IMG/VR virus record: IMGVR_UViG_3300005563_000055
Coordinates: 1 to 41,763 of that record
Length of the DNA stretch: 41,763 bases
Strand: one strand, 5' to 3'
From: a virus
A program made the translations under genes and the position numbers. Numbering within the stretch: the stretch's first letter is position 1; each line of letters starts with the position of its first letter. Shown one piece after another: positions 20,751 through 28,781 of this stretch. The notes beneath the pieces were generated by a model. The model saw only the letters and a program-made list of their open reading frames with translations. It did not search any database and had not been told where the DNA came from.

Positions 20751-20968
20751 GAACTGACTTTGATAGATGCCCTGATTGCCACAAGATAGCCAAGACGGAC
20801 AGGCTTTCAACAGCACCCATATGGGAAATGATGGGATTGGTAAAGCACGATGACCGATGCCATTGCAAGCCAGCCACGCCAATAACCAAAGACATTAAGC
20901 GATGGAATCAATATTTACATCTAATCGTGCGGGAATGCGCCAAACTCAACCCCAAATTTTTACAATGA
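20747..20968 (+). CDS. Small zinc-ribbon-like protein, 73 aa
   Basis: 73 residues. CPDCHK at residues 8-13 and DDRCHCKP at 35-42 supply a possible zinc site, followed by a helical basic half (IKRWNQYLHLIVRECAKLN). It is joined to both neighbours by ATGA junctions. No family is recognised. Confidence 0.55.
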   Translation: MRTDFDRCPDCHKIAKTDRLSTAPIWEMMGLVKHDDRCHCKPATPITKDIKRWNQYLHLIVRECAKLNPKFLQ

Positions 20969-21213
20969 AACCAATTGAATTCGAGGGACAGACAATCGTT
21001 CTATCAAAACCGCCAAGCATGACCGATGAGGAATGCGGTTCACTGGCGATACTTCAATTAGACGGCACTTGCATATCATGCTGGAAAATGTCTTGGCGCG
21101 AACGATTCAAGGCTTTCTTCACAGGCGTTATGTGGATTGGCGTCTATTCTGGTAAAACCCAACCACCTATCTATGTTGCAATAGACCGGCCATTTAACAT
21201 CACAAAGCCATGA
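20965..21213 (+). CDS. Conserved phage protein with SGKTQPPI motif
   Basis: 82 residues from the ATGA junction. The segment CWKMSWRERFKAFFTGVMWI followed by GVYSGKTQPPIYVAID is a recurring signature of small phage proteins: a W-x2-S/T-W-R-E-R helix, a hydrophobic W turn, and G-x-TQPP. The function has not been determined as far as I know. It may associate with membranes through the hydrophobic turn. It is coupled to a helix-turn-helix-like gene downstream. Confidence 0.65.
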   Translation: MKPIEFEGQTIVLSKPPSMTDEECGSLAILQLDGTCISCWKMSWRERFKAFFTGVMWIGVYSGKTQPPIYVAIDRPFNITKP

Positions 21214-21404
21214 AACCGAGTTGCTTTATTACAGCCAAAGAACTAGCCCCAATCCTAGAAATGAAACCTCCCAAGCTGTTATTGTGCGAGGAATCATTGG
21301 GGCTTAGGCCATTGCGTGACCCAAATTTCGGAAAGCCCGTGCGCTGGTTCAGAGACAAGGCTCTGGCCTGCCTGATTGCCAAGGGGTATAATGTGGAGTT
21401 TTGA
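21210..21404 (+). CDS. Excisionase/AlpA-like small DNA-binding protein
   Basis: 64 residues. ITAKELAPILEMKPPKLLLC, then RDPNFGKPVRWFRDKALACL fits the short winged-helix pattern of MerR/excisionase-type (HTH_17) proteins: recognition helix, a turn with Gly-Lys-Pro, a strand with RW and a final helix. Such proteins act as excisionases or small regulators. No integrase is seen in the window, so a regulatory role for late genes is as likely. It overlaps the upstream gene by ATGA. Confidence 0.55.
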   Translation: MKPSCFITAKELAPILEMKPPKLLLCEESLGLRPLRDPNFGKPVRWFRDKALACLIAKGYNVEF

Positions 21405-21407
21405 GTT

Positions 21408-21710
21408 ATGAAAAATGAACCAATAGTGTGTAAAATAAATTGCCAAGAAATTTTCTATGGCAAAGAGAGAAAGCCGATGTCTCGGAAGCAGAGACTAAAG
21501 CGCAAACGCATTCAGGCTTTTTATTGGCACATGGAGAAAGCCAATCGGCTCAATCCAATTACTGGATTTGATTTTAGAACTGATGATTTAACCGGACTTG
21601 GTTTGAACATCACAACGCGGTGCGACGGCTCGCAACTCGTAGATATTTGTCCCGGTGTAGCAATAGGTGAACACCACAGGCTATCACGCCTTTTGCAGAA
21701 TCAAAGCTAA
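21408..21710 (+). CDS. Hypothetical 100-aa protein upstream of head genes
   Basis: 100 residues. The N-terminal part has two Cys (CKINCQEIFYG), then a basic helix (SRKQRLKRKRIQAFYWHM) and a polar second half with two further Cys (RCDGSQLVDIC). No fold is recognised. It is the last small gene before the head module, three bases after the previous gene. A palindrome ttaacgttaa and a small gcga/tcgc hairpin lie between it and the next gene. Confidence 0.5.
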   Translation: MKNEPIVCKINCQEIFYGKERKPMSRKQRLKRKRIQAFYWHMEKANRLNPITGFDFRTDDLTGLGLNITTRCDGSQLVDICPGVAIGEHHRLSRLLQNQS

Positions 21711-21726
21711 TCACATCTAATAACAA

Positions 21727-21775
21727 TTAACGTTAAAGTTGTAAATCGGTATCGTCACATGCGATTAATAGTCGC
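21727..21775. promoter_or_regulatory. Palindrome and small hairpin before the head genes
   Basis: A ten-base palindrome ttaacgttaa (21727-21736) and a gcga/tcgc hairpin ending just before the GTG of the next gene lie in a 65-base gap. The hairpin could shield the start codon or be chance. No -35/-10 pair is convincing. Confidence 0.2.
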
Positions 21776-22261
21776 GTGGACATATCCGCCGAGACACTAC
21801 AGGGCTTTTGCGATGATGCTTGGGATGCCGCCATTGCTGGCGCGAACACCTATCGGCCTCAGTTGCGGCTGTATGAATCTTCCCTTGCCAAGCTGTTCGC
21901 TGGCGGCTCCATCGGTTCAGTCTCAAAGAATTCAGTTTCCCAATCATATCGCGGCCCCGGTCTAGGCTCTTACACGCCAGTCCAGCTTTCTAATGCGTGG
22001 CGTCTGCTGATTAACCTATATGATGAGGTTTTGGTTTACTGCAACCATCTTTACACGCTTTCACAATCTGTCCCGCCTCCTTCGACTAATTCAATTCCGG
22101 CTTTGTTTTTAGCAAAGTTTCCTGAATTTCCTAATGACCCTGATAATGCCGTCTATTATTTCATGGGCAAGAAGTTGCAGCCCATTGATTCTTACGAGAC
22201 GGATTTGACCGACCTTAGGCTTCCTTTAACCCGTGGCGCAACTGCTCCGGTTACATGGTGA
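21776..22261 (+). CDS. Head-tail joining (gpW-position) protein candidate
   Basis: 161 residues from GTG. It lies between large terminase and portal, where lambda carries gpW. The central part (GSVSKNSVSQSYRGPGLGSY) with the following SNAWRLLINLYDEV helix recalls the short gpW fold but is embedded in a longer chain. The Pro/Ser-rich C-terminal half is unlike gpW. The role as a head-completion protein is inferred from synteny with weak sequence support. No ATG alternative exists near the N-terminus. The stop is followed at once by the portal ATG (TGATATG). Confidence 0.5.
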   Translation: MDISAETLQGFCDDAWDAAIAGANTYRPQLRLYESSLAKLFAGGSIGSVSKNSVSQSYRGPGLGSYTPVQLSNAWRLLINLYDEVLVYCNHLYTLSQSVPPPSTNSIPALFLAKFPEFPNDPDNAVYYFMGKKLQPIDSYETDLTDLRLPLTRGATAPVTW

Positions 22262-22262
22262 T

Positions 22263-23909
22263 ATGAAATTCAAACTTCATATCGTAAACGCGGCGCGAGC
22301 CTTGGCGAACACGTTTCCCAATTCCAAGTTTTGCGGGCGCGTACTAAAATCCGCATACGCATGGTATGAAAGTGGTTGGCCGGGATTTACCGATGGCAGT
22401 TCCTACGTTCCATCCATTGTCCAAGATGCCCCCTTTGACCAGAACTATGTCACCCGCCGCGAATTGTTGCGGAAGATGCGTTACTGGTCACAGAACTCCC
22501 CTTTGTGTGAGGCGATTCTTTCCGTGGGCGAGCGTTATACCGTTGGTTCATCCGGCCTACACGTCACGTTCTATCCCAATGATGATTTGAACGAGGACGC
22601 AGACAATTCATGGTATGAGCGTGCTGATTCGGTTATTCACGAATGGTTTCAAAATTGCGGCTGGAATGGCGAGACGATGCAAACCCTGCTAAAGGTTGGC
22701 TACCGCTGCCAGCGTGTTGACGGCGAAATCTTCTATCTGAAAACGCGCAAGATGCTACCGCTGCAATACAATGGGCGAATTTTGCAAGTGCCTAAGCCCG
22801 TGTTGCAAATGGTGGAAGCGCATCGCGTTGAATCGCCTTGGAATCGTTGGGAAGATGAGGGAAACCACCTAATTGACGGCGTACAGTTCAAGATTGTTTC
22901 CACCGATGGCGGCGGGCAACTGCTTGAAAAGACTGGCTACTGGACTCGTAACGGCATGGGCAGTTTCGAGCAAAACGATTCATGGTATCAGATACCCGCA
23001 TCGGATGTTTTTCACGTATTCAATCCTACGCGGGCAAATCAGTATCGCGGCATCTCTGATTTCTATGCGGTTGAGGTGAATCTCCATAAGCTTGAAGATT
23101 TGCTCAATATCGAAATGAAGGCGCAGAACAGCCAGAGCATCCGCGCCGTTGGCATTGAGACGGCAAGCGGACAGGCCGCTTCTCCATTGGACAGAAAGAT
23201 TGAATTAATCAATGCAGCCCGTGGACAGACTAATGCGCCCCCCGCCAATCTTGATGCTGCATTTAATCAGCGTTGTGAGACTTACCGTAGGGAAACCGGA
23301 GCTTATATTTACGGCTTGAAGATGGGGGAGAAAGTTCATTTTGATTCACCTACCCGCCCAGCAGAAAGCACATTGATGCTTTGGGAATATCTTACTAATT
23401 CAATCTGTGCGGGTACTCATGCACCGCGTTGCATCGTTTTTGAGAAGATTTCTGGCGCATCGGCGAAGGGACAAGGTACTGAAGTACGCGCACAACTTGA
23501 CGCCGCCGATGCGTTCTACAATGGTGATTTTCAAAAGTGGAAATGCTTTGTGCGCGAAGCCGTTATCTACTTCATGGAATGGGCGATTAAGAATGATTAT
23601 CGCGTGTCCGATGCTCCTCCTAATTGGAGGGATTGTATTCATATCCATCAGCCGCAGGCGGTTAACGTTGATGTCGGCAACCAGATGTCGGCCAATATGA
23701 TGGCCCTTGCCGCTGGCGCGATGGACTACGACATGATTTTAGGCCCGCAAGGAACATCATTTGTTCAAGTGGCAAAGCGTCTTGCCCGCCAGCAACGAAT
23801 GATTGAAAAGCTGGACTTGAAGATTTCGCTGCCAGCCCTTTTAGCGAGCCAGATTCCACTCGACGGCTCGCCTAAAGGACAGGGCCAACCACAGGAGGCT
23901 AACGCATAA
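22263..23909 (+). CDS. Portal protein, lambda family
   Basis: 548 residues, the usual size for lambda-type portals (about 500-550). The chain shows portal hallmarks: RRELLRKMRYWSQNSPLCEA, then VGERYTVGSSGLHV, a RCQRVDGEIFYLKTRK strand and VFHVFNPTRANQYRGISDFY. The final third carries the clip and crown-like helices and a Gln/Gly-rich tail. The portal is the dodecameric ring for DNA entry. The start follows the previous stop directly; the TAATG at the end overlaps the capsid gene by one base. Confidence 0.92.
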   Translation: MKFKLHIVNAARALANTFPNSKFCGRVLKSAYAWYESGWPGFTDGSSYVPSIVQDAPFDQNYVTRRELLRKMRYWSQNSPLCEAILSVGERYTVGSSGLHVTFYPNDDLNEDADNSWYERADSVIHEWFQNCGWNGETMQTLLKVGYRCQRVDGEIFYLKTRKMLPLQYNGRILQVPKPVLQMVEAHRVESPWNRWEDEGNHLIDGVQFKIVSTDGGGQLLEKTGYWTRNGMGSFEQNDSWYQIPASDVFHVFNPTRANQYRGISDFYAVEVNLHKLEDLLNIEMKAQNSQSIRAVGIETASGQAASPLDRKIELINAARGQTNAPPANLDAAFNQRCETYRRETGAYIYGLKMGEKVHFDSPTRPAESTLMLWEYLTNSICAGTHAPRCIVFEKISGASAKGQGTEVRAQLDAADAFYNGDFQKWKCFVREAVIYFMEWAIKNDYRVSDAPPNWRDCIHIHQPQAVNVDVGNQMSANMMALAAGAMDYDMILGPQGTSFVQVAKRLARQQRMIEKLDLKISLPALLASQIPLDGSPKGQGQPQEANA

Positions 23910-26461
23910 TGAATCGCGCACAAAAAATCTTGTTCCTGAATACACACGGCGTTGATGTCGCGGCCAACGTGACCAACAAATGGCTTGATACAGAAATCGC
24001 CAAGTTTGAAAACCGCGTGGTTAATTACGCTGGCGGAAAGATAAATGTTGTCTTTAACAAGGGCGATGAGACGCCGGTTGAAGTTATGATTTATCAGGAC
24101 ATAGGTGACGACCCTTTTTCTGGCATGGAAGGGTTTACCGCCAAGTCTTTTATGGATTCCCTAAAGGACATTCCAAATACGAGGGCATTGGATTTGCGTA
24201 TCAATTCCGCAGGCGGTTCAGTCTGGGAAGGTTTGGCAATTAAGACCCGATTGCAGGATTGGAAAGGTAAAAAGACGGCGAGCATTGACGGCATGGCGGC
24301 TTCCGTGGCGTCTTGGCTGGCGATGGACAAGGATATTGAACTCCGCGCCCCGCGCCACGCCCAAATGTTCATCCATGACGCATGGGGGATGTGCATGGGC
24401 AATGCGGAAGATATGCGGTCACAAGCTGGCGACTTGGATACAACTTCGCAGCAAATCGCGCAGATGTATGCCGATAAGTCAGGCAAGACAGTTGATGAAT
24501 GCCGTTCTTTGATGAAGGCCAACTCGCTTTTCACCGCCGAAGAAGCGAACAAGATGGGATTTATTGACAAGCTGACCGACGACGAGCCGGTTCAGAATTT
24601 CACCGAGAAACAGATTAACAATATGACTTCAAAGCTTGTTGCTTTGAACAAGTATAAACTTCCCGCTCAACAGGGCGGTGATAACACAAAAAACACAATG
24701 AAAAAACACCAAAAAATCGCCCTGCTTAACAAGTGGGGTATCACCGCCCCGAAAGACGCCACCGATGAAATGCTGGACAGTCTGATTGCCTTGGGCAAGC
24801 AGTTCCCACAGAACAAAGACGCCAAGAAAGTCAAAGACGATGAGGATGAGGCCATGAATGCGCCTGAACCTGCCGCTGAAAAACCCGACCCCGATTGCGA
24901 CGAGGGCGCGGGCGGCGATGATGAAAGCGAAGAGTGGAAGGCGGCTACCGCCAATCAGAAAAAGGCTACTGACCGCCTCAACAAGTTTCTGTTGAACCAG
25001 CGCAAGGTTGCGATGCAGGCCAGCTTTGACAAGCTCGTTACCGAAGGCCGTTTGGCCGCTAATGATGTCAAAAACTGGATGGAAACCGCCATTGCGATGG
25101 AGGATAACGAACAGGGCGAAAATCCTATTCTCGTTCAGTTGAACAAGCTTCCCGCCGTTGTTCCCGGCCATGCGCCGTTGAATATTGTTGTGGGTGAATC
25201 TGACAACATCACGGATTTGGACAAGAACGTCCGCAACCTGATGGAGGCGCAAGCCTATCACACCCGCAATGGACGCGGCCCTGAAAATCATTCTGAACGT
25301 GTTGAGGTTTCCCGCCGCTCAAAAGAAGTTGCGCGTCAAATCAACCGGCTCAAGAAGTATGAAGGAGGTGTTTCTGAAAACTCCATCACTGGCGCATTGC
25401 CGAAATTGACCGGCCCGCTGGTTGATGCTTGGAATCAATGGGCGAACGGCAGTCCGCGCAATGCGAACACGATGTCCAGCCAGCTTTTGCGGCAGGTCAT
25501 TCTGTCCGAGGTGATGCGTGCTTTCCGTCGCCAGTTTGCGAGCTTGGAAATCTTCGCGCATAACTTCGGCTCTGTACCGCTCGAAGGTACGGACGTTGTT
25601 AACGTGCCTTACTACCCGCTCTCGACGACTGCCAGCACGGAATTTACCTATGCTGCCGGTTACACGATTGCGGCGAACGCGCAGACGCTCTACAAGCAAG
25701 TCACCGTTGGCGGTATCGGCAACGGCGTTGCCTCCGCTGGTTCAGGCCGCAAGTATCAGCCGCTCGCGTTCACCGCTTACGAAATCCGCCGCCAGCCTTG
25801 GTTGGACATTCAGAAGTTGTCCGTGATGGCTGGCGAACAGTTGGCGATTGATGTTCGCGCTGACATTATCGGCACTCAAATCAACGCGGCGAACTTCGGA
25901 AACGCCATTTACACCGGAAACGCTGGCGGCTTTGACCACACCATCGTTGGTAATGTGCTCGCGCTTGCGGCCACGAAGGGCTTCTGGCCTATCAATGGGC
26001 GCAATGTGGTGTTGGCTCCGTCCTACTACACCAACCTGATGATTGACCCCGCTATTACGCCATTGCTGGCAATTGGCACCACGGACGTTATCCGCAAGGG
26101 TATCGTTGGCGGTCTGTACGGGTTTGAAAACATCATCGCTGACCCGCTCGTGCCGGTTGCGAATTTCATTCGCGGCGGTGATGGCACGGTTACGGCTGGT
26201 ACTGACCCGAACATGGCTGGTTTCATGGCGTGGCCTTCCGCTGTGCTCATTGCGACGGCTCCCATCATGCCGCCCCCCGGCGTGTTGAAGAAACTCGTTT
26301 CTTACGAGCAAATCACGGATGACCAGACTGGTCTGGCGTTCACCTATCAGTTCTGGGGTGATGAATCCAAGAACCGTGACAATGAAATCATTGAGTGCAG
26401 CTACGGCTCCGGCCTTGGCGAACTCGCGGCCCTTTACCGCCTTACCTCCGCTGGTGTGTAA
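23909..26461 (+). CDS. Fused ClpP-type prohead protease, scaffold and HK97-fold major capsid protein
   Basis: One frame of 850 residues. Residues about 55-235 are a ClpP-like (S14) protease: LRINSAGGSVWEGLA, then DGMAASVASW with Ser132 and MFIHDAWG with His156. The expected third residue (Asp) appears to be Asn in KANSLFTAEEA. Residues about 240-500 are charged and scaffold-like. From about 515 (LLRQVILSEVMRAFRRQFA) the HK97-fold capsid follows to the end. Maturation would be by self-cleavage. No stop or frameshift separates the parts. An in-frame ATG at 24698 (codon 264) could give a scaffold-capsid form. A duplicated 30-residue motif starts both halves. Confidence 0.85.
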   Translation: MNRAQKILFLNTHGVDVAANVTNKWLDTEIAKFENRVVNYAGGKINVVFNKGDETPVEVMIYQDIGDDPFSGMEGFTAKSFMDSLKDIPNTRALDLRINSAGGSVWEGLAIKTRLQDWKGKKTASIDGMAASVASWLAMDKDIELRAPRHAQMFIHDAWGMCMGNAEDMRSQAGDLDTTSQQIAQMYADKSGKTVDECRSLMKANSLFTAEEANKMGFIDKLTDDEPVQNFTEKQINNMTSKLVALNKYKLPAQQGGDNTKNTMKKHQKIALLNKWGITAPKDATDEMLDSLIALGKQFPQNKDAKKVKDDEDEAMNAPEPAAEKPDPDCDEGAGGDDESEEWKAATANQKKATDRLNKFLLNQRKVAMQASFDKLVTEGRLAANDVKNWMETAIAMEDNEQGENPILVQLNKLPAVVPGHAPLNIVVGESDNITDLDKNVRNLMEAQAYHTRNGRGPENHSERVEVSRRSKEVARQINRLKKYEGGVSENSITGALPKLTGPLVDAWNQWANGSPRNANTMSSQLLRQVILSEVMRAFRRQFASLEIFAHNFGSVPLEGTDVVNVPYYPLSTTASTEFTYAAGYTIAANAQTLYKQVTVGGIGNGVASAGSGRKYQPLAFTAYEIRRQPWLDIQKLSVMAGEQLAIDVRADIIGTQINAANFGNAIYTGNAGGFDHTIVGNVLALAATKGFWPINGRNVVLAPSYYTNLMIDPAITPLLAIGTTDVIRKGIVGGLYGFENIIADPLVPVANFIRGGDGTVTAGTDPNMAGFMAWPSAVLIATAPIMPPPGVLKKLVSYEQITDDQTGLAFTYQFWGDESKNRDNEIIECSYGSGLGELAALYRLTSAGV

Positions 26462-26470
26462 TGAAAACAT

Positions 26471-26505
26471 GGGGAGTGTCGCCGCTTGAAACCGGCACAC
26501 TCCCC
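26471..26505 (+). terminator. Strong hairpin directly after the capsid gene
   Basis: GGGGAGTGT (26471-26479) pairs with ACACTCCCC (26497-26505), then a bulged C and GCCG/CGGC extend it to 13 pairs around an eight-base loop. It is followed by TAAATAAAATT, not a T run, so it may be a partial terminator or an mRNA-stabilising hairpin that sets the high capsid level. A 15-codon frame from 26461 (MKTWGVSPLETGTLP) runs through it and stops at its base. Confidence 0.5.
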
Positions 26506-26516
26506 TAAATAAAATT

Positions 26517-26939
26517 ATGAGCGAAAATGTTACATTGGCAAAAAGCCGCAAGAAATTGACTATCACGGTCAACGAAGGCGATTACTTTGTCTTGGTTCAA
26601 CCTACGAAGGAATTCAATTCGCATTTGCGGGTTTACCGCGAGATTGCGGCCTCTGCTCCGGTGAATGAGGATTACGAGCGGGTTATCACGGGCAGGGTTA
26701 ACTATACCAGTTCCGCGTTGAACCTAATCACTGAGGAACAGGACGAAGCCAAGCGCAAGCTTAACACCGAAAACCTTAACCGCATTGAAGATGCTGTAAA
26801 AGACGCGCAGGAGCGTCAAGAAAAGCGTCTGGCGGATGAACAGGCTGAAAAAGAGCTTGAACACGAAACCTTGCTGGCTAAAAAGAATTCAATCATTGCC
26901 GACATTCAGGTTAATCACTCAAAAAGAAACGAAAAATAA
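26517..26939 (+). CDS. Hypothetical protein after the capsid gene (connector region)
   Basis: 140 residues. An N-terminal beta-rich half (KLTITVNEGDYFVLVQPTKE) leads to a long charged helix (EEQDEAKRKLNTENLNRIED), probably coiled coil. Position after the capsid protein corresponds to the FI/FII connector area in lambda-like phages, but the sequence does not allow an assignment. A-rich leader, no ribosome site. Confidence 0.55.
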   Translation: MSENVTLAKSRKKLTITVNEGDYFVLVQPTKEFNSHLRVYREIAASAPVNEDYERVITGRVNYTSSALNLITEEQDEAKRKLNTENLNRIEDAVKDAQERQEKRLADEQAEKELEHETLLAKKNSIIADIQVNHSKRNEK

Positions 26940-26969
26940 TTTAAACAATCAAAAATCAAACAAAATAAA

Positions 26970-27575
26970 ATGAAAAAGATTCTCTCTCTAATCGCATTGG
27001 CTGGCGCGTTCGCGCTTAATGCCAACGCGGGACTCGTAACACTGCTGGATGGACGCACCTCGTCCGTTATCAACGTCCCGCTTTACGGCGGCACGAACGG
27101 CTCTGGCATCTATACCAATACATTCCAGAACGGGCAGGTTCCCGGCGCATCTAACATCGTTTATCAGTTGGCTGGCAGCACGGGCTTGCAGCCAAACTTC
27201 GGCACCAATGGGTTTTTGCCGTCTGCCGTTGACAATCTGACCGGCTATCCAAACACGCTGTACGGCCCCCAGAACTATGTGACCATTGTTACCACCGGCA
27301 ATTTGCTGGCGACTAATGCCACATCTACGGCGGTTGTTTTCCGTTTCGCGGCAAGTGCTGATGGTGGTACTGGTAGCGCAGGCTTGTGGGTTACTAACTA
27401 TGCAGTTGTCACACTGACAATTCCTATTAACGCAACCAGTTCAACGCAGCCTTGCTCAACGAACACCGTTGCCACTGGTGGATGGAATTATCTGGCATTG
27501 CAAGCGATTGAAAATCCCGGCGTCTCTGCTTTGACCAACATTGTTGTTGAAGTTAGCGGAAAACCGGGGCTGTAA
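26970..27575 (+). CDS. Secreted-looking protein with signal peptide in the structural cluster
   Basis: 201 residues with a classical signal peptide MKKILSLIALAGAFALNANA cleaved before Gly21. The mature part is Thr/Asn/Gly-rich and beta-rich, and looks like a surface decoration or fibre-type domain. A Sec signal is unusual for a virion protein assembled in the cytoplasm. It might be exported as a soluble decoy or coat modification, or the signal may be retained for anchoring. Adjacent genes are head and connector genes. The family is not recognised. Confidence 0.65.
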   Translation: MKKILSLIALAGAFALNANAGLVTLLDGRTSSVINVPLYGGTNGSGIYTNTFQNGQVPGASNIVYQLAGSTGLQPNFGTNGFLPSAVDNLTGYPNTLYGPQNYVTIVTTGNLLATNATSTAVVFRFAASADGGTGSAGLWVTNYAVVTLTIPINATSSTQPCSTNTVATGGWNYLALQAIENPGVSALTNIVVEVSGKPGL

Positions 27576-27579
27576 AATT

Positions 27580-27921
27580 ATGGGAGCACTCTCTGACACC
27601 ATGTTAGGGGTCAGTCTGATGCCCCTGATTAGTGCGGTTCACGGCGAACGCATATTGGTTCTGACGGGTCTGGACGCCGGTAAGTATTTTACCGGCGTCC
27701 GCGAGATAGAACAGGATTTAAACTTGCGGGAGGGTGATAATAACGACCCTCGAGCGAAAGTAATGTTGAGGTTTGATGTTAAATATCCATATCCAAGGCT
27801 GTCTAAAACAGACCGGATAAAAACCGACGACGGTAAAACATGGAATGCGCTGATACAAAAACAGGCAAACTTTTTAACGGAAGATTTTGAATTGGTGGAG
27901 ATAATTTCCAAAGACAAATGA
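27580..27921 (+). CDS. Candidate head-tail adaptor (lambda FII-like by position)
   Basis: 113 residues from the ATG four bases after the previous stop. It is a small beta-rich protein with DRIKTDDGKTWNALIQKQA, which resembles the dG-x-W segment of head-closure proteins, and an acidic C-terminal strand (EDFELVEIISKD). Position between capsid and tail genes fits a connector. The assignment is by synteny with a weak local pattern. It overlaps the next start by ATGA. Confidence 0.45.
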   Translation: MGALSDTMLGVSLMPLISAVHGERILVLTGLDAGKYFTGVREIEQDLNLREGDNNDPRAKVMLRFDVKYPYPRLSKTDRIKTDDGKTWNALIQKQANFLTEDFELVEIISKDK

Positions 27922-28781
27922 TAACTTGCAATCCAGAAATGGACGTTCTTATTGAGAAGCAATCTAACTTGGTTGGAGCATTGCTTGGAAAAGGTGCGTC
28001 CAGTGGCGATTTGCAGAATCTTTTGCGGGTTGAGACTGGGCAGATGGCGGCGGATACGTCTAGGAACATGCCCCCAAGCGCATTGGGCAAGGCAGATAAG
28101 CAGATGCGTAAACAGGTTAAATCCGTGTTGACAACTTCGCCAGACCATTCAATTTTTGTGCGAGAAAATCAGCACAACTCAAGTTATCCAGATTTTACTT
28201 GGTTGACGGCTGGCCCTAAGTTCCTGATTGGGATTAAGGACGAGGATAATCAGCTTCATGCAACTCAGGCAGATGCCATTGAATCATACCGCGCAGGTGT
28301 TGGCAATCGCGGTATGGGAAACAGTGGAAAATCCCGCATTAATCTTGGTGAACGCGGAAAGCAAAGGATTTATCAGGTTAATCGTATTTTGGTTTCAAAA
28401 TCAGCCATGAAGGGTGTCATGGAATCAATCAAATCCAAGTTTGGGCAGTTGAAAGCATCCTTCGCCCGCACAACGAATGAGTTGCTTGGCACAAATAGCT
28501 TTCCGGCATGGGTTACAAAGCAAATACCGAATGTTGTTTCCAATGGGAAAAGCGTTTTTACAGATGCGTCTCGTTCTAGCGAAACGGAAGGATTTATCGT
28601 GTTCGGTTCACGCGCTTCCGGTGTTGTCAACAACCCAGCTGTAAATGGAAAAATCAATTCCAGCATTGCTCGGCGTGTTTATATCACCAAGGAAAAGCTG
28701 GCGAAGATTCTTAAGGGTTATTCCTACGATTGGAATAATGGCCGTGTGTTCAAATCAAATGATGACGTAATTAACAACTAA
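27918..28781 (+). CDS. Connector/minor tail candidate, 287 aa
   Basis: 287 residues. The N-terminal half has an acidic-basic helical stretch (LLRVETGQMAADTSRNMPPS) like the lambda Z or HK97 gp10 group that joins head and tail; the remainder is mixed, with basic patches. This position between adaptor and tail terminator suits such a protein. No motif proves it. The ATGA junction fixes the start. Confidence 0.45.
   Translation: MITCNPEMDVLIEKQSNLVGALLGKGASSGDLQNLLRVETGQMAADTSRNMPPSALGKADKQMRKQVKSVLTTSPDHSIFVRENQHNSSYPDFTWLTAGPKFLIGIKDEDNQLHATQADAIESYRAGVGNRGMGNSGKSRINLGERGKQRIYQVNRILVSKSAMKGVMESIKSKFGQLKASFARTTNELLGTNSFPAWVTKQIPNVVSNGKSVFTDASRSSETEGFIVFGSRASGVVNNPAVNGKINSSIARRVYITKEKLAKILKGYSYDWNNGRVFKSNDDVINN

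Noticed and set aside
24629-25291. 220-aa minus-strand frame opposite the scaffold region
   Set aside because: Shadow of the protease-capsid fusion; no ribosome site and no coding partners on that strand.
25742-26572. 276-aa frame on the minus strand opposite the capsid gene
   Set aside because: It is antisense to a strongly recognisable capsid domain, has Arg/Val/His-rich composition typical of shadow frames, and has no neighbours on that strand.
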